Position numbers and translations under genes: made by a program. From Altibacter lentus (GTDB taxonomy: Bacteria; Bacteroidota; Bacteroidia; Flavobacteriales; Flavobacteriaceae): a stretch of 64,000 bases of DNA. The notes below the pieces were generated by a model. It was not told the DNA's origin. It saw nothing but the letters and a program-made list of their open reading frames with translations, and made no database searches. The stretch's first letter is position 1. Every line of letters starts with the position of its first letter. Where the stretch lies: NCBI RefSeq assembly GCF_000746845.1, contig NZ_KN050846.1, forward strand, positions 1,380,963 to 1,444,962, read 5' to 3'. Of the stretch, positions 1 through 8,653 are shown piece by piece.

Positions 1-21
1 GAAATAAAAAACTTTTTTGAA

Positions 22-29
22 TATCTTTG
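22..29 (+). promoter_or_regulatory. Putative -7 promoter element for the ECF sigma gene
   Basis: The site reads TATCTTTG, an exact match to the Bacteroidota -7 consensus TAnnTTTG. The matching -33 box would fall at or before base 1, so it cannot be checked here. The expected transcription start (about base 35) lies downstream of the TTG at 17 and upstream of the ATG at 47, which favours the ATG as the start codon of the sigma factor. Confidence 0.45.
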
Positions 30-46
30 AGCAACACCTCACCTCT

Positions 47-556
47 ATGGAAGAACACCAAGACGTTTGTAAGGAGCATATTTTTACGAAAGTATACGAA
101 GATCACGGAAAACAGGTCTGGAATTTCATCTATTTTAAATGTGGAAATACAGCTCAGGCAGATGATCTTGTGCAGGATGCATTTATAAAATTATGGCAAA
201 ATTGTGCCAAGGTCCCTTTTGAGAAAGCAAAATCCTTTTTATACACGGTCACTAACAATGCGTTCCTCAATGAGGTAGCACATAAAAAGGTGGTATTGAA
301 ACATGCAGCCCTTCAGCCGGCAAAGGTAAATGATCAATCCCCGGAATTTTTACTGGAGGAAAAACAATATCTCAAAAAAATTGAAAATGCCATTGCAGAT
401 CTTACCGAAGCACAACGCACGGCTTTTTTAATGAACCGTATTGAAGGCAAAAAATATAAGGAGATCGCCGAGATCTTAGACATCTCGGTGAAAGCTGTAG
501 AAAAACGTATGAGTCAGGCACTTGCGGCCTTACGAAACGATATAGAAAATATATAG
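47..556 (+). CDS. ECF RNA polymerase sigma factor, FecI-like
   Basis: This is a 169-residue sigma-70 family factor of the extracytoplasmic-function type. Region 2 is near residues 20-50 (VWNFIYFKCG..ADDLVQDAFIKLW) and region 4, with its helix-turn-helix, is near 122-165 (YKEIAEILDISVKAVEKRMSQAL). It has no sigma-1.1 or region 3, as usual for the class. The frame can be extended to a TTG at 17, but the ATG at 47 is preferred because a -7 box sits at 22-29. FecR and a TonB receptor follow directly, so it most likely directs transcription of this receptor locus in response to a surface signal. The substrate is unknown. Confidence 0.9.
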   Translation: MEEHQDVCKEHIFTKVYEDHGKQVWNFIYFKCGNTAQADDLVQDAFIKLWQNCAKVPFEKAKSFLYTVTNNAFLNEVAHKKVVLKHAALQPAKVNDQSPEFLLEEKQYLKKIENAIADLTEAQRTAFLMNRIEGKKYKEIAEILDISVKAVEKRMSQALAALRNDIENI

Positions 557-618
557 AATAACAGGTAGGGTAATTTAACGCATCCCTGTTTTATAAGTAG
601 GTATGATATACGCAAATC

Positions 619-1527
619 ATGGATAAACACTACATTTTACATAAATATCTGAATGGCGAAGCTACTTCGGAAGAGATCGAACTGTTAAGGTCATCTCCCG
701 AGTATGCCTCTTATGTAAAAATATCGGAAGCCACTTCAAGTTTTGAGGCACCTCAGTTTGATAGTACCGCTAATTTTGAAGCGATCCTTTCGCGGCGAGG
801 TGAACAGTCCTCTGTAAAAAAATTACACCCTATCAAGACGCTTTTAAAGATCGCAGCAGTTGTAGCCGTGATCTGTGCCGGATATTTATATCTCAACACC
901 TTGGACACAACCGTGAGCACTGGCATTGCACAAAAAGAATCTGTGCTGTTGCCCGATGCTTCAGAAGTAATACTCAATGCAGATTCCAGAATCGTCTACA
1001 ATAAAAATGACTGGAAAAAAGAACGCAGTCTGGCACTTGTTGGTGAAGCGTATTTCAAAGTTTCAAAAGGGAATACCTTTTCGGTGAATACATCACAGGG
1101 TGTTGTAAAAGTTTTAGGAACTCAATTCAATGTATTTGCACGCGATTCATTATTTCACATCAATTGTTACGAAGGATTGGTAAGTGTAGCTTTTAATGAT
1201 ACGGTAGTCAAATTACCTGCAGGTAATAAACTAAAAGTGGAAAAAGGAGCGTTAGTGGTACACACACCTAGTAATGCGACAGCTCCTGCTTGGATCACTG
1301 ACGAAAGTCATTTTGAGAACATTACGCTTGGCGTACTTTTACAGGAAATAGAACGCTATTATCCGGTTACCATTTCGGCAACCAATGTGGATTTATCACG
1401 GCGCTTCACAGGAAGCTTTACACATTCCGACCTTGAACTCGCATTGAAATCGGTATGTGAACCACTACAATTACAGTATACAGTTACTAATGGGGAAGTA
1501 CTAATTTATGCACAAGGCAGTCAGTAG
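619..1527 (+). CDS. FecR-family anti-sigma factor
   Basis: The 302-residue protein is an inner-membrane sigma regulator. Residues 1-70 form the short cytoplasmic part that should bind the sigma factor, residues 75-92 are a single membrane helix (LLKIAAVVAVICAGYLYL), about 100-200 is the periplasmic FecR domain (DASEVILNADSRIVY and GTQFNVFA), and about 230-300 matches the DUF4974 C-terminal domain that contacts the receptor's signalling domain. It begins 62 bases after the sigma gene and its last 20 bases overlap the receptor gene in another frame, so the three are probably cotranscribed and translationally coupled. It is expected to hold the sigma factor inactive until the receptor signals. 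Confidence 0.92.
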   Translation: MDKHYILHKYLNGEATSEEIELLRSSPEYASYVKISEATSSFEAPQFDSTANFEAILSRRGEQSSVKKLHPIKTLLKIAAVVAVICAGYLYLNTLDTTVSTGIAQKESVLLPDASEVILNADSRIVYNKNDWKKERSLALVGEAYFKVSKGNTFSVNTSQGVVKVLGTQFNVFARDSLFHINCYEGLVSVAFNDTVVKLPAGNKLKVEKGALVVHTPSNATAPAWITDESHFENITLGVLLQEIERYYPVTISATNVDLSRRFTGSFTHSDLELALKSVCEPLQLQYTVTNGEVLIYAQGSQ

Positions 1528-4066
1528 AAAGAACATTGCATTGCTTACAGTCCTAGCGCTTTTGTGGTGTACACGAACGCTTTCCCAGAATCCCCAAAAA
1601 ATTCCTTTAACCTCGGTTATCGAGCAAGTGGAGACCGCCTACAATGTGAGTATTTCTTATGCCACCTCTGATGTCTCAGGAATTGTTATCATCCCTCCGG
1701 CTAAAGAGAACTCGCTGGAGAACACCTTGCGCTATCTTACCCAAAACACCCCTTTGCGATTTACCCGTATTGACGATCGTTACATCACGGCCACGCTTAA
1801 AAACGGTGAAGCACTTCACTGCGGAAGGGTTTACGATGCCGAAACAGGCCTTCCGCTCTCAGATGTGACAGTACAGACTATAGACGGCAGCTTTGCTACT
1901 GTCACCAATTCTGAAGGGATTTTTTATCTGGCTGAAACATCCCCCGGTGCGTCCCTCCGCATCTCTCATGTGGGCTATGAAACCACCGAAATTCTAGCAG
2001 ATCGACTTACCGGCGATTGTTTCGGGATCCTGTTACTACCTTCCGTAACCGCACTTACTACCATTACACTGGAAACCTTGTTCACCCAAGGAATCCAAAA
2101 AAGTAGTGACGGTTCCATCACCCTGAAAACCGAAAACTTCGGGTTGTTACCCGGGCAGGTTGAAAATGATGTGTTGCAGATCGCACAAGCACTTCCGGGT
2201 GTTGAAAGTGCAGATGAGACCATTTCTAACATCAATATTCGGGGTGGGACGCATGATGAGAACCTAATTCTTTACGAGGATATAAAAATGTACCAGAGTG
2301 GTCATTTTTTCGGATTAATTTCGGCTTTCAATCCCGATCTCACTAAGGAGGTCACGCTGTATAAAAACGGGACCCCATCGCGGTATGGTGAAGGTGTTTC
2401 GGGGGTGATCGACATGCGCTCTAAAGACAAGGTCACTTCAAATATTGAAGGCGGATTGGGCGTGAATCTCATCAATGGCAACTTTTATCTGGACATCCCA
2501 GTTTCCGAAAGAAGCAGCATGCAACTCTCCGGCAGGCACTCTATCAACTCGCTTTTTGAAACACCCGTATATAAGACCTACTCTGAAAAAATCTTTCAGG
2601 ATACCGAGATTACCAATCAGGAGAATCCGTTTGCGCCGGGGAGTCTTTCGGTCACGGAGGATTTTAGTTTTTATGATATAAGTACTAAATTCCTTTGGGA
2701 TCTTTCAGAAAAGGACAGACTGCGGTTTACCATTTTTACTGTGGACAATAAGCTTGATTTCACCGAAACATTAGAAACCTCTTCGGCATCCAAGACCAGC
2801 AATCTGAAACAGCGAAGTCTGTTGGGGGGCTTCTCATGGATGCGTACCTGGAGCGGAGACCTCAAAACCACCGCCCTGGTCTACGGCAGTTATTACCTGC
2901 TGGATGCTGTTAATAATGACATTTTCACGACGCAGGTACAGCTTCAGGAGAACGAGGTGATCGACGCCGGATTTAAACTGGATGGTTCATATCGCTTAAG
3001 TGAAACCCTTCACCTTGACGGCGGATATCATTTTTCGGAAACAGGGATCGCCAACCTACAGGATGTCAATTTACCCCGTTTCAGAATTTACGAAAAAAAA
3101 GTACTACGGTCTCATGTGCTTTTCTCAGACCTCATCTATACCTCCTCCAGTAAGAATACGATTTTAAGAGGTGGCGTACGCGCCAATTATTATGAAAAGT
3201 TTGATCGATTCCTCCCGGAACCCAGGTTTAGCGCACATCAAAAATTAGGAGGGGGATTTGCGCTGGAAGCGCTGGGCGAACTCAAAAGTCAAACTGTCAC
3301 CCAACGTATCGATTTCGACAGCGATTTTCTAGGTATTGAGAAGCGACGGTGGGTGTTAGCAAACGAAATGGATACGCCTATCATACAAAGCAAGCAATTT
3401 TCGGCAGGTCTGGTGTTCAAAAAAAGCAAATGGTTTGTGAATCTGGAGGGTTTTTACAAACATGTAGATGGTATAACCGCATCCAATCAAGGATTTCAAA
3501 ATCAATTTCAGTTTGTCGACGCACAGGGAAGTTATGCATCAAAGGGAGCCGAGTTTACCTTGAATCGGAAAACAGATCGTTTTAGTGCCTGGTTTACCTA
3601 TTTATACATGCAGAACGACTATACGTTTACAACCCTCTATCCCGATCCTTTTCCTCATAATCTGGATATCCGGCATTCGCTTACAGCCGCAGGTTCATAT
3701 ACTCTCAAGAGATTGAAGTTTGCCTTAGGCTTTAATTACCATACCGGGAAGCCTAATACATTTCCGCGGGACAATGACGCCATTGAGGTCATTGATGGGG
3801 AGGAGACCATCATCTACGCCCAGCCTAATACACAACGTCTCTCGAATTATTACCGTACCGATGTTTCTGCTGAATATCTCTGGGAGCTTTCAGAAAGTGT
3901 TGATGCTAAGATCAATCTCGCCGTATTGAACCTACTGAACCAAAAAAACACATTGAACATTCGGTATGCCTTGGATACCGATGCGTCCGGTAACGCACGA
4001 ATCAATCAAGTAAAGGAAGTCTCCTTAGGTTTTACGCCCAATGTATCTGTGCAGGTCCTCTTCTAA
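1508..4066 (+). CDS. TonB-dependent receptor/transducer with STN domain
   Basis: The 852-residue outer-membrane receptor has an export signal (about 1-27), a secretin/TonB short N-terminal (STN) domain at about 30-95 used for signalling to FecR, a carboxypeptidase-regulatory-like beta-sandwich at about 104-180 (GRVYDAETGLPLSDVTV), a plug domain at about 215-310 (QALPGVES..INIRGG..EGVSGVIDMRS) and a 22-strand-type barrel to the C-terminal LF. It starts inside the end of FecR. The STN domain plus adjacent FecI/FecR mark it as a transducer rather than a plain transporter. The ligand cannot be read from sequence; the neighbours contain no siderophore or polysaccharide enzymes. It lacks a SusD partner. 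Confidence 0.92.
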   Translation: MHKAVSRKNIALLTVLALLWCTRTLSQNPQKIPLTSVIEQVETAYNVSISYATSDVSGIVIIPPAKENSLENTLRYLTQNTPLRFTRIDDRYITATLKNGEALHCGRVYDAETGLPLSDVTVQTIDGSFATVTNSEGIFYLAETSPGASLRISHVGYETTEILADRLTGDCFGILLLPSVTALTTITLETLFTQGIQKSSDGSITLKTENFGLLPGQVENDVLQIAQALPGVESADETISNINIRGGTHDENLILYEDIKMYQSGHFFGLISAFNPDLTKEVTLYKNGTPSRYGEGVSGVIDMRSKDKVTSNIEGGLGVNLINGNFYLDIPVSERSSMQLSGRHSINSLFETPVYKTYSEKIFQDTEITNQENPFAPGSLSVTEDFSFYDISTKFLWDLSEKDRLRFTIFTVDNKLDFTETLETSSASKTSNLKQRSLLGGFSWMRTWSGDLKTTALVYGSYYLLDAVNNDIFTTQVQLQENEVIDAGFKLDGSYRLSETLHLDGGYHFSETGIANLQDVNLPRFRIYEKKVLRSHVLFSDLIYTSSSKNTILRGGVRANYYEKFDRFLPEPRFSAHQKLGGGFALEALGELKSQTVTQRIDFDSDFLGIEKRRWVLANEMDTPIIQSKQFSAGLVFKKSKWFVNLEGFYKHVDGITASNQGFQNQFQFVDAQGSYASKGAEFTLNRKTDRFSAWFTYLYMQNDYTFTTLYPDPFPHNLDIRHSLTAAGSYTLKRLKFALGFNYHTGKPNTFPRDNDAIEVIDGEETIIYAQPNTQRLSNYYRTDVSAEYLWELSESVDAKINLAVLNLLNQKNTLNIRYALDTDASGNARINQVKEVSLGFTPNVSVQVLF

Positions 4067-4187
4067 CCGCGGTACGCTTTAAGGCTCCCTGAAATCATAT
4101 ATTTTTAATTCCTAGTAGAATTCTTTGATGTCTTAACAGAAGATACACAGTAGATTAGCAGTATGTTACACCTGTAAATCTCACTCT

Positions 4188-4727
4188 ATGAAAAAGGCAT
4201 TACACATTGGAATAATTGCTTTGGCAATTTCCTTCACCACCAGTGCACAGGAATGCAATGAAGGCTTGGGAATGATCAACTCTCTTTGGGAAAAAGCAAC
4301 ACTGGAACAAGCCCTGACCAACCCTGATGCTATCATTGACGAGTTTAATACACTAAAAGGCTCCTTGGGCAGTTCCCTCAATTCCTTGTCTTTTAAGAGT
4401 GACGCACCCAAGTTGCTTTTTATAAACGGAAAGCAAAAACAAGGAACCATTAAGGGACTCAAAAAGAGAGTATATATCACGTCTCTTATTCCGAAGGAAT
4501 CCATTACCATCACCATACAGAATACACAACAACTAGCAGTCGCCGAGGTTGTGATCTGCGCTCATGATAAAAAGGGAGCGACACAGAATATTCATCAGTT
4601 TCAGTTTACCGGTGAAGAAAGCGATCAAACCTTTGTCTTGGAAGCGATCAAAGGAAAAATTATAAGTATCTCCATCAAGAATAAAGAGGCTTCCGGAAAA
4701 TTTGAATATAAGATCGCAGCTTTTTAA
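4188..4727 (+). CDS. Small exported protein, paralogue A, function unknown
   Basis: I do not recognise the family. The 179-residue product has a clear signal peptide (MKKALHIGIIALAISFTTSA, cleavage before Q21). The mature part starts QECNEGLGMINSLWEK and shares its layout with the next gene: a C-N-x-G start followed by WEK, a central G-T-I-x-G turn, a VVIC strand and a C-terminal G-K-I-I-x-I-x-x-K-N..KF-x-Y-x-I block. The predicted strands suggest a beta-sandwich-like secreted or periplasmic protein. It lies 121 bases behind the TonB transducer on the same strand, so it may belong to that regulon. Function is open. Confidence 0.8.
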   Translation: MKKALHIGIIALAISFTTSAQECNEGLGMINSLWEKATLEQALTNPDAIIDEFNTLKGSLGSSLNSLSFKSDAPKLLFINGKQKQGTIKGLKKRVYITSLIPKESITITIQNTQQLAVAEVVICAHDKKGATQNIHQFQFTGEESDQTFVLEAIKGKIISISIKNKEASGKFEYKIAAF

Positions 4728-4865
4728 CGGCTGCTAAGGAAAAAGTCGATCCTACCGGAATTCATACATTTTCAACCCCTCTAAGAATTCTAAGATAGCA
4801 TTTCTTTTAAGACACCATACATTAGAACACGTTAAACCATTAATAACCATTAAATTATATTGATC

Positions 4866-5417
4866 ATGAAAAAAGCAACTATCATCGTTATCATCGCACT
4901 CTTCGCATTCAGCATGCAAACGAATGCACAAAATTGCAACCAAGGAGTGAAATTAGCCGAAAAGACCTGGGAAAAATGGGGTCCCTGGAAGCCGAACATC
5001 CAGCTCATCCCGTTTAAGGCCGAAGTACAAAAAATCAAGAATGTTTGGAATTGGATCGCGGCCAATGGCGGTGCGACCATTGGACCCCGTCTGCTGGAAC
5101 TGGATGGTGGGAATGAAACCGGAAGCATTACCGGACAAACCAAAAGTACCTTTGTCTCCCCGCCTTCATTTGATGATTCGGTGGAGATCACTATCAATAA
5201 ATACGATGGAAAGGCAAAAACCGGGGTTGTGATCTGTGTACAAGGGCGTGATGGAGTGACTACACAAAAGGCCACGTATGAATTTCCAAACGATAAGAAT
5301 GGAAAAGTGAAAACCTTCACCCTTAACAATGTTCGAGGTAAGATCATTATTGTCGCCATGAAGAACCTTTCGGTAGGAAACAAGTTTAAATACCGTATCA
5401 ACGGGAAAAAAGCATAA
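4866..5417 (+). CDS. Small exported protein, paralogue B, function unknown
   Basis: A 183-residue relative of the preceding gene. The start is set at the ATG of MKKATIIVIIALFAFSMQ, because the in-frame TTG six bases earlier only adds two residues before the signal peptide. The mature protein begins QNCNQGVKLAEKTWEK, has GSITGQ in the middle, TGVVICVQGRDG, and ends GKIIIVAMKNLSVGNKFKYRI. These motifs line up in order with paralogue A, so the pair probably arose by tandem duplication followed by strong divergence. It has no recognisable catalytic motif. An exported, possibly ligand-binding beta protein is an inference only. Confidence 0.82.
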   Translation: MKKATIIVIIALFAFSMQTNAQNCNQGVKLAEKTWEKWGPWKPNIQLIPFKAEVQKIKNVWNWIAANGGATIGPRLLELDGGNETGSITGQTKSTFVSPPSFDDSVEITINKYDGKAKTGVVICVQGRDGVTTQKATYEFPNDKNGKVKTFTLNNVRGKIIIVAMKNLSVGNKFKYRINGKKA

Positions 5418-5462
5418 GGAAACATTCATCCGGGAGTGGCAACACTCCCTTATCTTCTGTAT

Positions 5463-6002
5463 ATGAAAACATTATTGATTATCGCACTGATGCTTTGCAC
5501 CTATATGCTTCAGGCACAGCCTAAAGTATATGCCATAGAACCCGTACCAAATGAAGAGGTTGCCTACTCGGGGGATCTTTCAGAAGGAATAGTCCTAGAC
5601 GACCTGTCCTGGGCATGGAGTAGTTCGAACGCCTGCTTTCCTGAGACTCAGAAAAGTAAGTTTACGGGCAAACATCTCTTTTTTACGGGAATCATTCCGA
5701 AATTCAGTGAAATGGAGGTAACGGTGATCCCTAAGGATCCCACTGCCAATTTTAGTGTATATGCTTACGAAATTGGTGTTAACAGTAACGATCTCGTACC
5801 AAATCTGCCACGATGCATTCGTTGTGAAGCAGACCATAAGCAGGAACGAAACTTTAGCGGGAAAGCGCCGCAGGACCACACCCGAAAAGTGACCAACCTG
5901 GTCGCCATAAACAATCCATATCGGGTTGTGATTGGAGTTACAGGCGCAGATGGATTGAGTGAGGGTGAATTTACCTTGGTTGTCTCTATGAAGTCTCGTT
6001 AG
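5463..6002 (+). CDS. Small exported protein, probable divergent relative C
   Basis: The 179-residue product starts MKTLLIIALMLCTYMLQA followed by Q, a signal peptide; an in-frame GTG 27 bases upstream would add a non-signal extension and is not chosen. The mature protein is of the same size as the two upstream genes and has a comparable middle (LFFTGIIPKFSEMEVTVIP against VYITSLIPKESITITI in paralogue A) and a similar final strand pair. It carries three cysteines not shared with the others (one near residue 54, two in PRCIRCEAD). I treat it as a remote member of the same family. Function unknown. Confidence 0.78.
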   Translation: MKTLLIIALMLCTYMLQAQPKVYAIEPVPNEEVAYSGDLSEGIVLDDLSWAWSSSNACFPETQKSKFTGKHLFFTGIIPKFSEMEVTVIPKDPTANFSVYAYEIGVNSNDLVPNLPRCIRCEADHKQERNFSGKAPQDHTRKVTNLVAINNPYRVVIGVTGADGLSEGEFTLVVSMKSR

Positions 6003-6045
6003 GAGAATCGCAAAAACACTCGTTAAAATTTTATATCTTTTGAGT

Positions 6046-8007
6046 ATGCTAGCCAATTCAACCTATTGTTTTCTTTTTCTAATTGCGGTTTTCCTTGGAA
6101 TGCCGCAATTGGCTTTGACGCAAGAAGATATCAAACAACGAATTGACAGCACGCTACAGACACTTGCAGATAAGCCCTATGAAGAAAAAAAGGAGGCATA
6201 TCATTTCATCAATTCGATCATACTGAAGGATCATGCCGGTGCCGAAGCGCTCTTCGAATATGCGCTTTCACGGGACAGCACAGATCTGGGGCGTATGGTC
6301 CTATACACGCGCTTTAGTCAAAAATTATCTCAAAAAGGACTCACAGACCAAGCGCTACAGATAAAACTACTGGGCCTCGAGCTGGCAGAAAAATTACAGG
6401 ATGAGCGAGCGACCATCGAATATCATATTTCGGTGGCGAATGCCTACCTTTTCCAAAATTTACCGGACAAAGCATTGTTTCACCTCAATGCGGCACAACC
6501 CATGGCAGAAAAGCCGGAGAATCGAGATCTCCTTTGGAACTTCTATTACCACAAAGGTCTACTACAAGATATGTTGGGTGATGTGGAAGGCCAAACAGCA
6601 TATTACCGTAAAATGGGATTGCTCACAGATGAAGCAGGAAATACGCCTTCCAACCGATTTGTATTGTACATCCTCGTGGATCATTTCTCTCAGGTGGATG
6701 CCCCTTTGGAACTTGCAAAATATACCGAACGATTGGCAGCCTATTATGAAGAAGCACATCCCAATACCCCGGCGGGTCACATGCCTATAAAAAGTATTTT
6801 TGAAAAAAGGACCGATCCCTCCAACATACCAAGGCTGAAAGAAGCCATCACTATCAGCGATAGTTTGAACAGTATAAATTCCTTTGCATTCAATACAATG
6901 GCTCTGGCGGATACCTATGCAAAAATGGGACGCCCGGAACTTGCCATCCCTTTTCTTGAAGAAGCCATCCAAAAGGTTACAAGTGTTAAAAAACCCCAAG
7001 TCCTCATTTACCTGTATACCAAGATGGCGGAGATCAACGTAGCTGCATCAAATTTTAAGGACGCCTACAACTATAAGATCCTGGAAGCTTCACTGCGGGA
7101 TAGTATCTCTTCTGAACGGATGCAAAAGAACATTGCAGAGCTTGAAGTAAAATACGATACCGAGATCAAGGAACGGAAGATCGCAGAGCAAAACCTTCAG
7201 ATCGAAAAAGAATCAAGACAAAAAACACAGATCTTTATCGGCTTAATCGCCTTGGGTATCTTATTGCTGGTTTCCTTTTTATTCTTCAGAAAGCGTTTAA
7301 AATATCAAAAGACTATTGCGCATCAAAAAGAAACCCTTCAAACACAACGCATCACAGAACTTCAGCAAAAAAACAAATTATTGGCTCTTAGCAGTATGAT
7401 CGAAGGACAAGAAGCCGAAAGACTACGTATTGCGAAGGATCTTCATGATAGTTTGGGCGGACTCCTTAGTACTGTAAAAGCGCATTTCTCGTCCATTCAG
7501 CGTGAAATCGAACAATTGGAGCAACTCAACCTAACCGGAAAAACCAATGCACTCATAGACGAAGCCTGTTTGGAAGTCCGAAGGATCTCCCACAATATGA
7601 TGCCACACGCTTTATCGCTCTCCGGGCTGAAAGGTGCCGTGGAAGATATGAGCGAACAATTACACCAGCAAGGGTATGAGGTAACATTAGAGGTGAGCAA
7701 ACTGCCGGAAAAAATGGAACCTACACGAGAGATCATGATCTATCGATTGTTACAGGAGATCATCTCGAACATTCGAAAACACGCCGAAGCCAAAACCATA
7801 CTTATTCAGATAATAGGATACAATGGAAATGTAAATATTATTGTAGAAGATGATGGTAAGGGTTTCGATCATCAAAAAGCTGTAGAGAACGACGGACTCG
7901 GGCTTAAAAGCATAAACAGCAGGGTTCAATATCTGGACGGCACCATAAATTGGGACACACAGCCAGGCAGAGGAACTTCCATAACCATAAATCTTCCTAT
8001 CGTATGA
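6046..8007 (+). CDS. TPR sensor histidine kinase (HisKA_3 type)
   Basis: The 653-residue protein has an N-terminal signal or anchor segment (about 1-26), a long helical TPR-like sensor region (about 30-340), a coiled coil, one membrane helix near 400 (FIGLIALGILLLVSFLFF), a second coiled coil, then the kinase core. The phosphoacceptor is His467 in RIAKDLHDSLGG; the ATP-binding domain shows an N box (ISNIRKHAEA), VEDDGKGF and DGLGLKSI. The ATG at 6046 is chosen over the TTG at 6040. Its stop codon overlaps the response-regulator start by four bases (ATGA), so the two are coupled. The signal is unknown; the periplasmic TPR region could sense the exported proteins encoded just upstream, but that is a guess. 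Confidence 0.92.
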   Translation: MLANSTYCFLFLIAVFLGMPQLALTQEDIKQRIDSTLQTLADKPYEEKKEAYHFINSIILKDHAGAEALFEYALSRDSTDLGRMVLYTRFSQKLSQKGLTDQALQIKLLGLELAEKLQDERATIEYHISVANAYLFQNLPDKALFHLNAAQPMAEKPENRDLLWNFYYHKGLLQDMLGDVEGQTAYYRKMGLLTDEAGNTPSNRFVLYILVDHFSQVDAPLELAKYTERLAAYYEEAHPNTPAGHMPIKSIFEKRTDPSNIPRLKEAITISDSLNSINSFAFNTMALADTYAKMGRPELAIPFLEEAIQKVTSVKKPQVLIYLYTKMAEINVAASNFKDAYNYKILEASLRDSISSERMQKNIAELEVKYDTEIKERKIAEQNLQIEKESRQKTQIFIGLIALGILLLVSFLFFRKRLKYQKTIAHQKETLQTQRITELQQKNKLLALSSMIEGQEAERLRIAKDLHDSLGGLLSTVKAHFSSIQREIEQLEQLNLTGKTNALIDEACLEVRRISHNMMPHALSLSGLKGAVEDMSEQLHQQGYEVTLEVSKLPEKMEPTREIMIYRLLQEIISNIRKHAEAKTILIQIIGYNGNVNIIVEDDGKGFDHQKAVENDGLGLKSINSRVQYLDGTINWDTQPGRGTSITINLPIV

Positions 8008-8648
8008 TACACGTATTTATAGTAGATGACCATAAAATGGTCATAGAGGGAATGGAATTGTTACTAAAAGATGAACCAGAGATCAAGGTGGTTGGAACAG
8101 CTTTAAGTGGCGAAGATGCGATCGATTTGATCCCTAAGGTTAAAACCGATGTGGTGCTCTTAGACATCAATATGCCGGAAATGAACGGTATTGAGACATG
8201 TAAGCATTTATTGAAGGAGTTTCCGCACCTTAAGGTTATTGCCATTTCCATGCATAAAGAGAGCAGCCTTATTAAACTCATGCTTAGCAGCGGCGCCAAA
8301 GGATATGTGCTTAAGAACGCCGGACAGGAAGAAGTCATTGATGCCATCAAGATCGTTCATGGTGGCGCCATGTACTTGGATGACACCGTGAATGCCATTG
8401 TGGTAAATAGTGTAGCCAACGGAAGCAAACAACGCCTTGAGAGTCCTTTTCCAACACTGTCAAAAAGGGAAAAGGAAATTCTGCTACTTATTCTGGACGA
8501 ATGTACCACACAAGAGATCGCAGATAAATTATTTATAAGTTTTGGAACGGTGGAGACCCATCGTCGGAATATGCTAATTAAAACCGGTGCCCGGAATACG
8601 GCCGGTCTAGTACGCATTGCATTAGAATACGAACTACATAAAAAATAG
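8004..8648 (+). CDS. LuxR/NarL-type response regulator
   Basis: The 214-residue regulator has a receiver domain (1-120) with Asp8/Asp9, the phosphorylation site Asp54 in VVLLDINMPEMNG and the conserved Lys in GYVLKNAG. A LuxR-type helix-turn-helix occupies about 147-210 (LSKREKEILLLI..TTQEIADKLFISFGTVETHRRNM). The start is the ATG that overlaps the kinase stop; an upstream in-frame GTG would lie inside the kinase gene and add a non-conserved extension. It is the cognate partner of the kinase and should bind DNA as a phosphorylated dimer. Its targets are not evident. Confidence 0.95.
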   Translation: MIHVFIVDDHKMVIEGMELLLKDEPEIKVVGTALSGEDAIDLIPKVKTDVVLLDINMPEMNGIETCKHLLKEFPHLKVIAISMHKESSLIKLMLSSGAKGYVLKNAGQEEVIDAIKIVHGGAMYLDDTVNAIVVNSVANGSKQRLESPFPTLSKREKEILLLILDECTTQEIADKLFISFGTVETHRRNMLIKTGARNTAGLVRIALEYELHKK

Positions 8649-8653
8649 AAATT

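Noticed and set aside
1508-1527. Overlap between FecR and TonB-receptor genes, possibly a frameshift
   Set aside because: Both proteins are complete by family standards, so this is ordinary overlap and coupling.
4850-5425. Long open frame of 191 codons on the minus strand
   Set aside because: It runs antisense to the exported paralogue B, starts with an implausible hydrophobic mix and shows no family resemblance; it is a shadow of the real gene.
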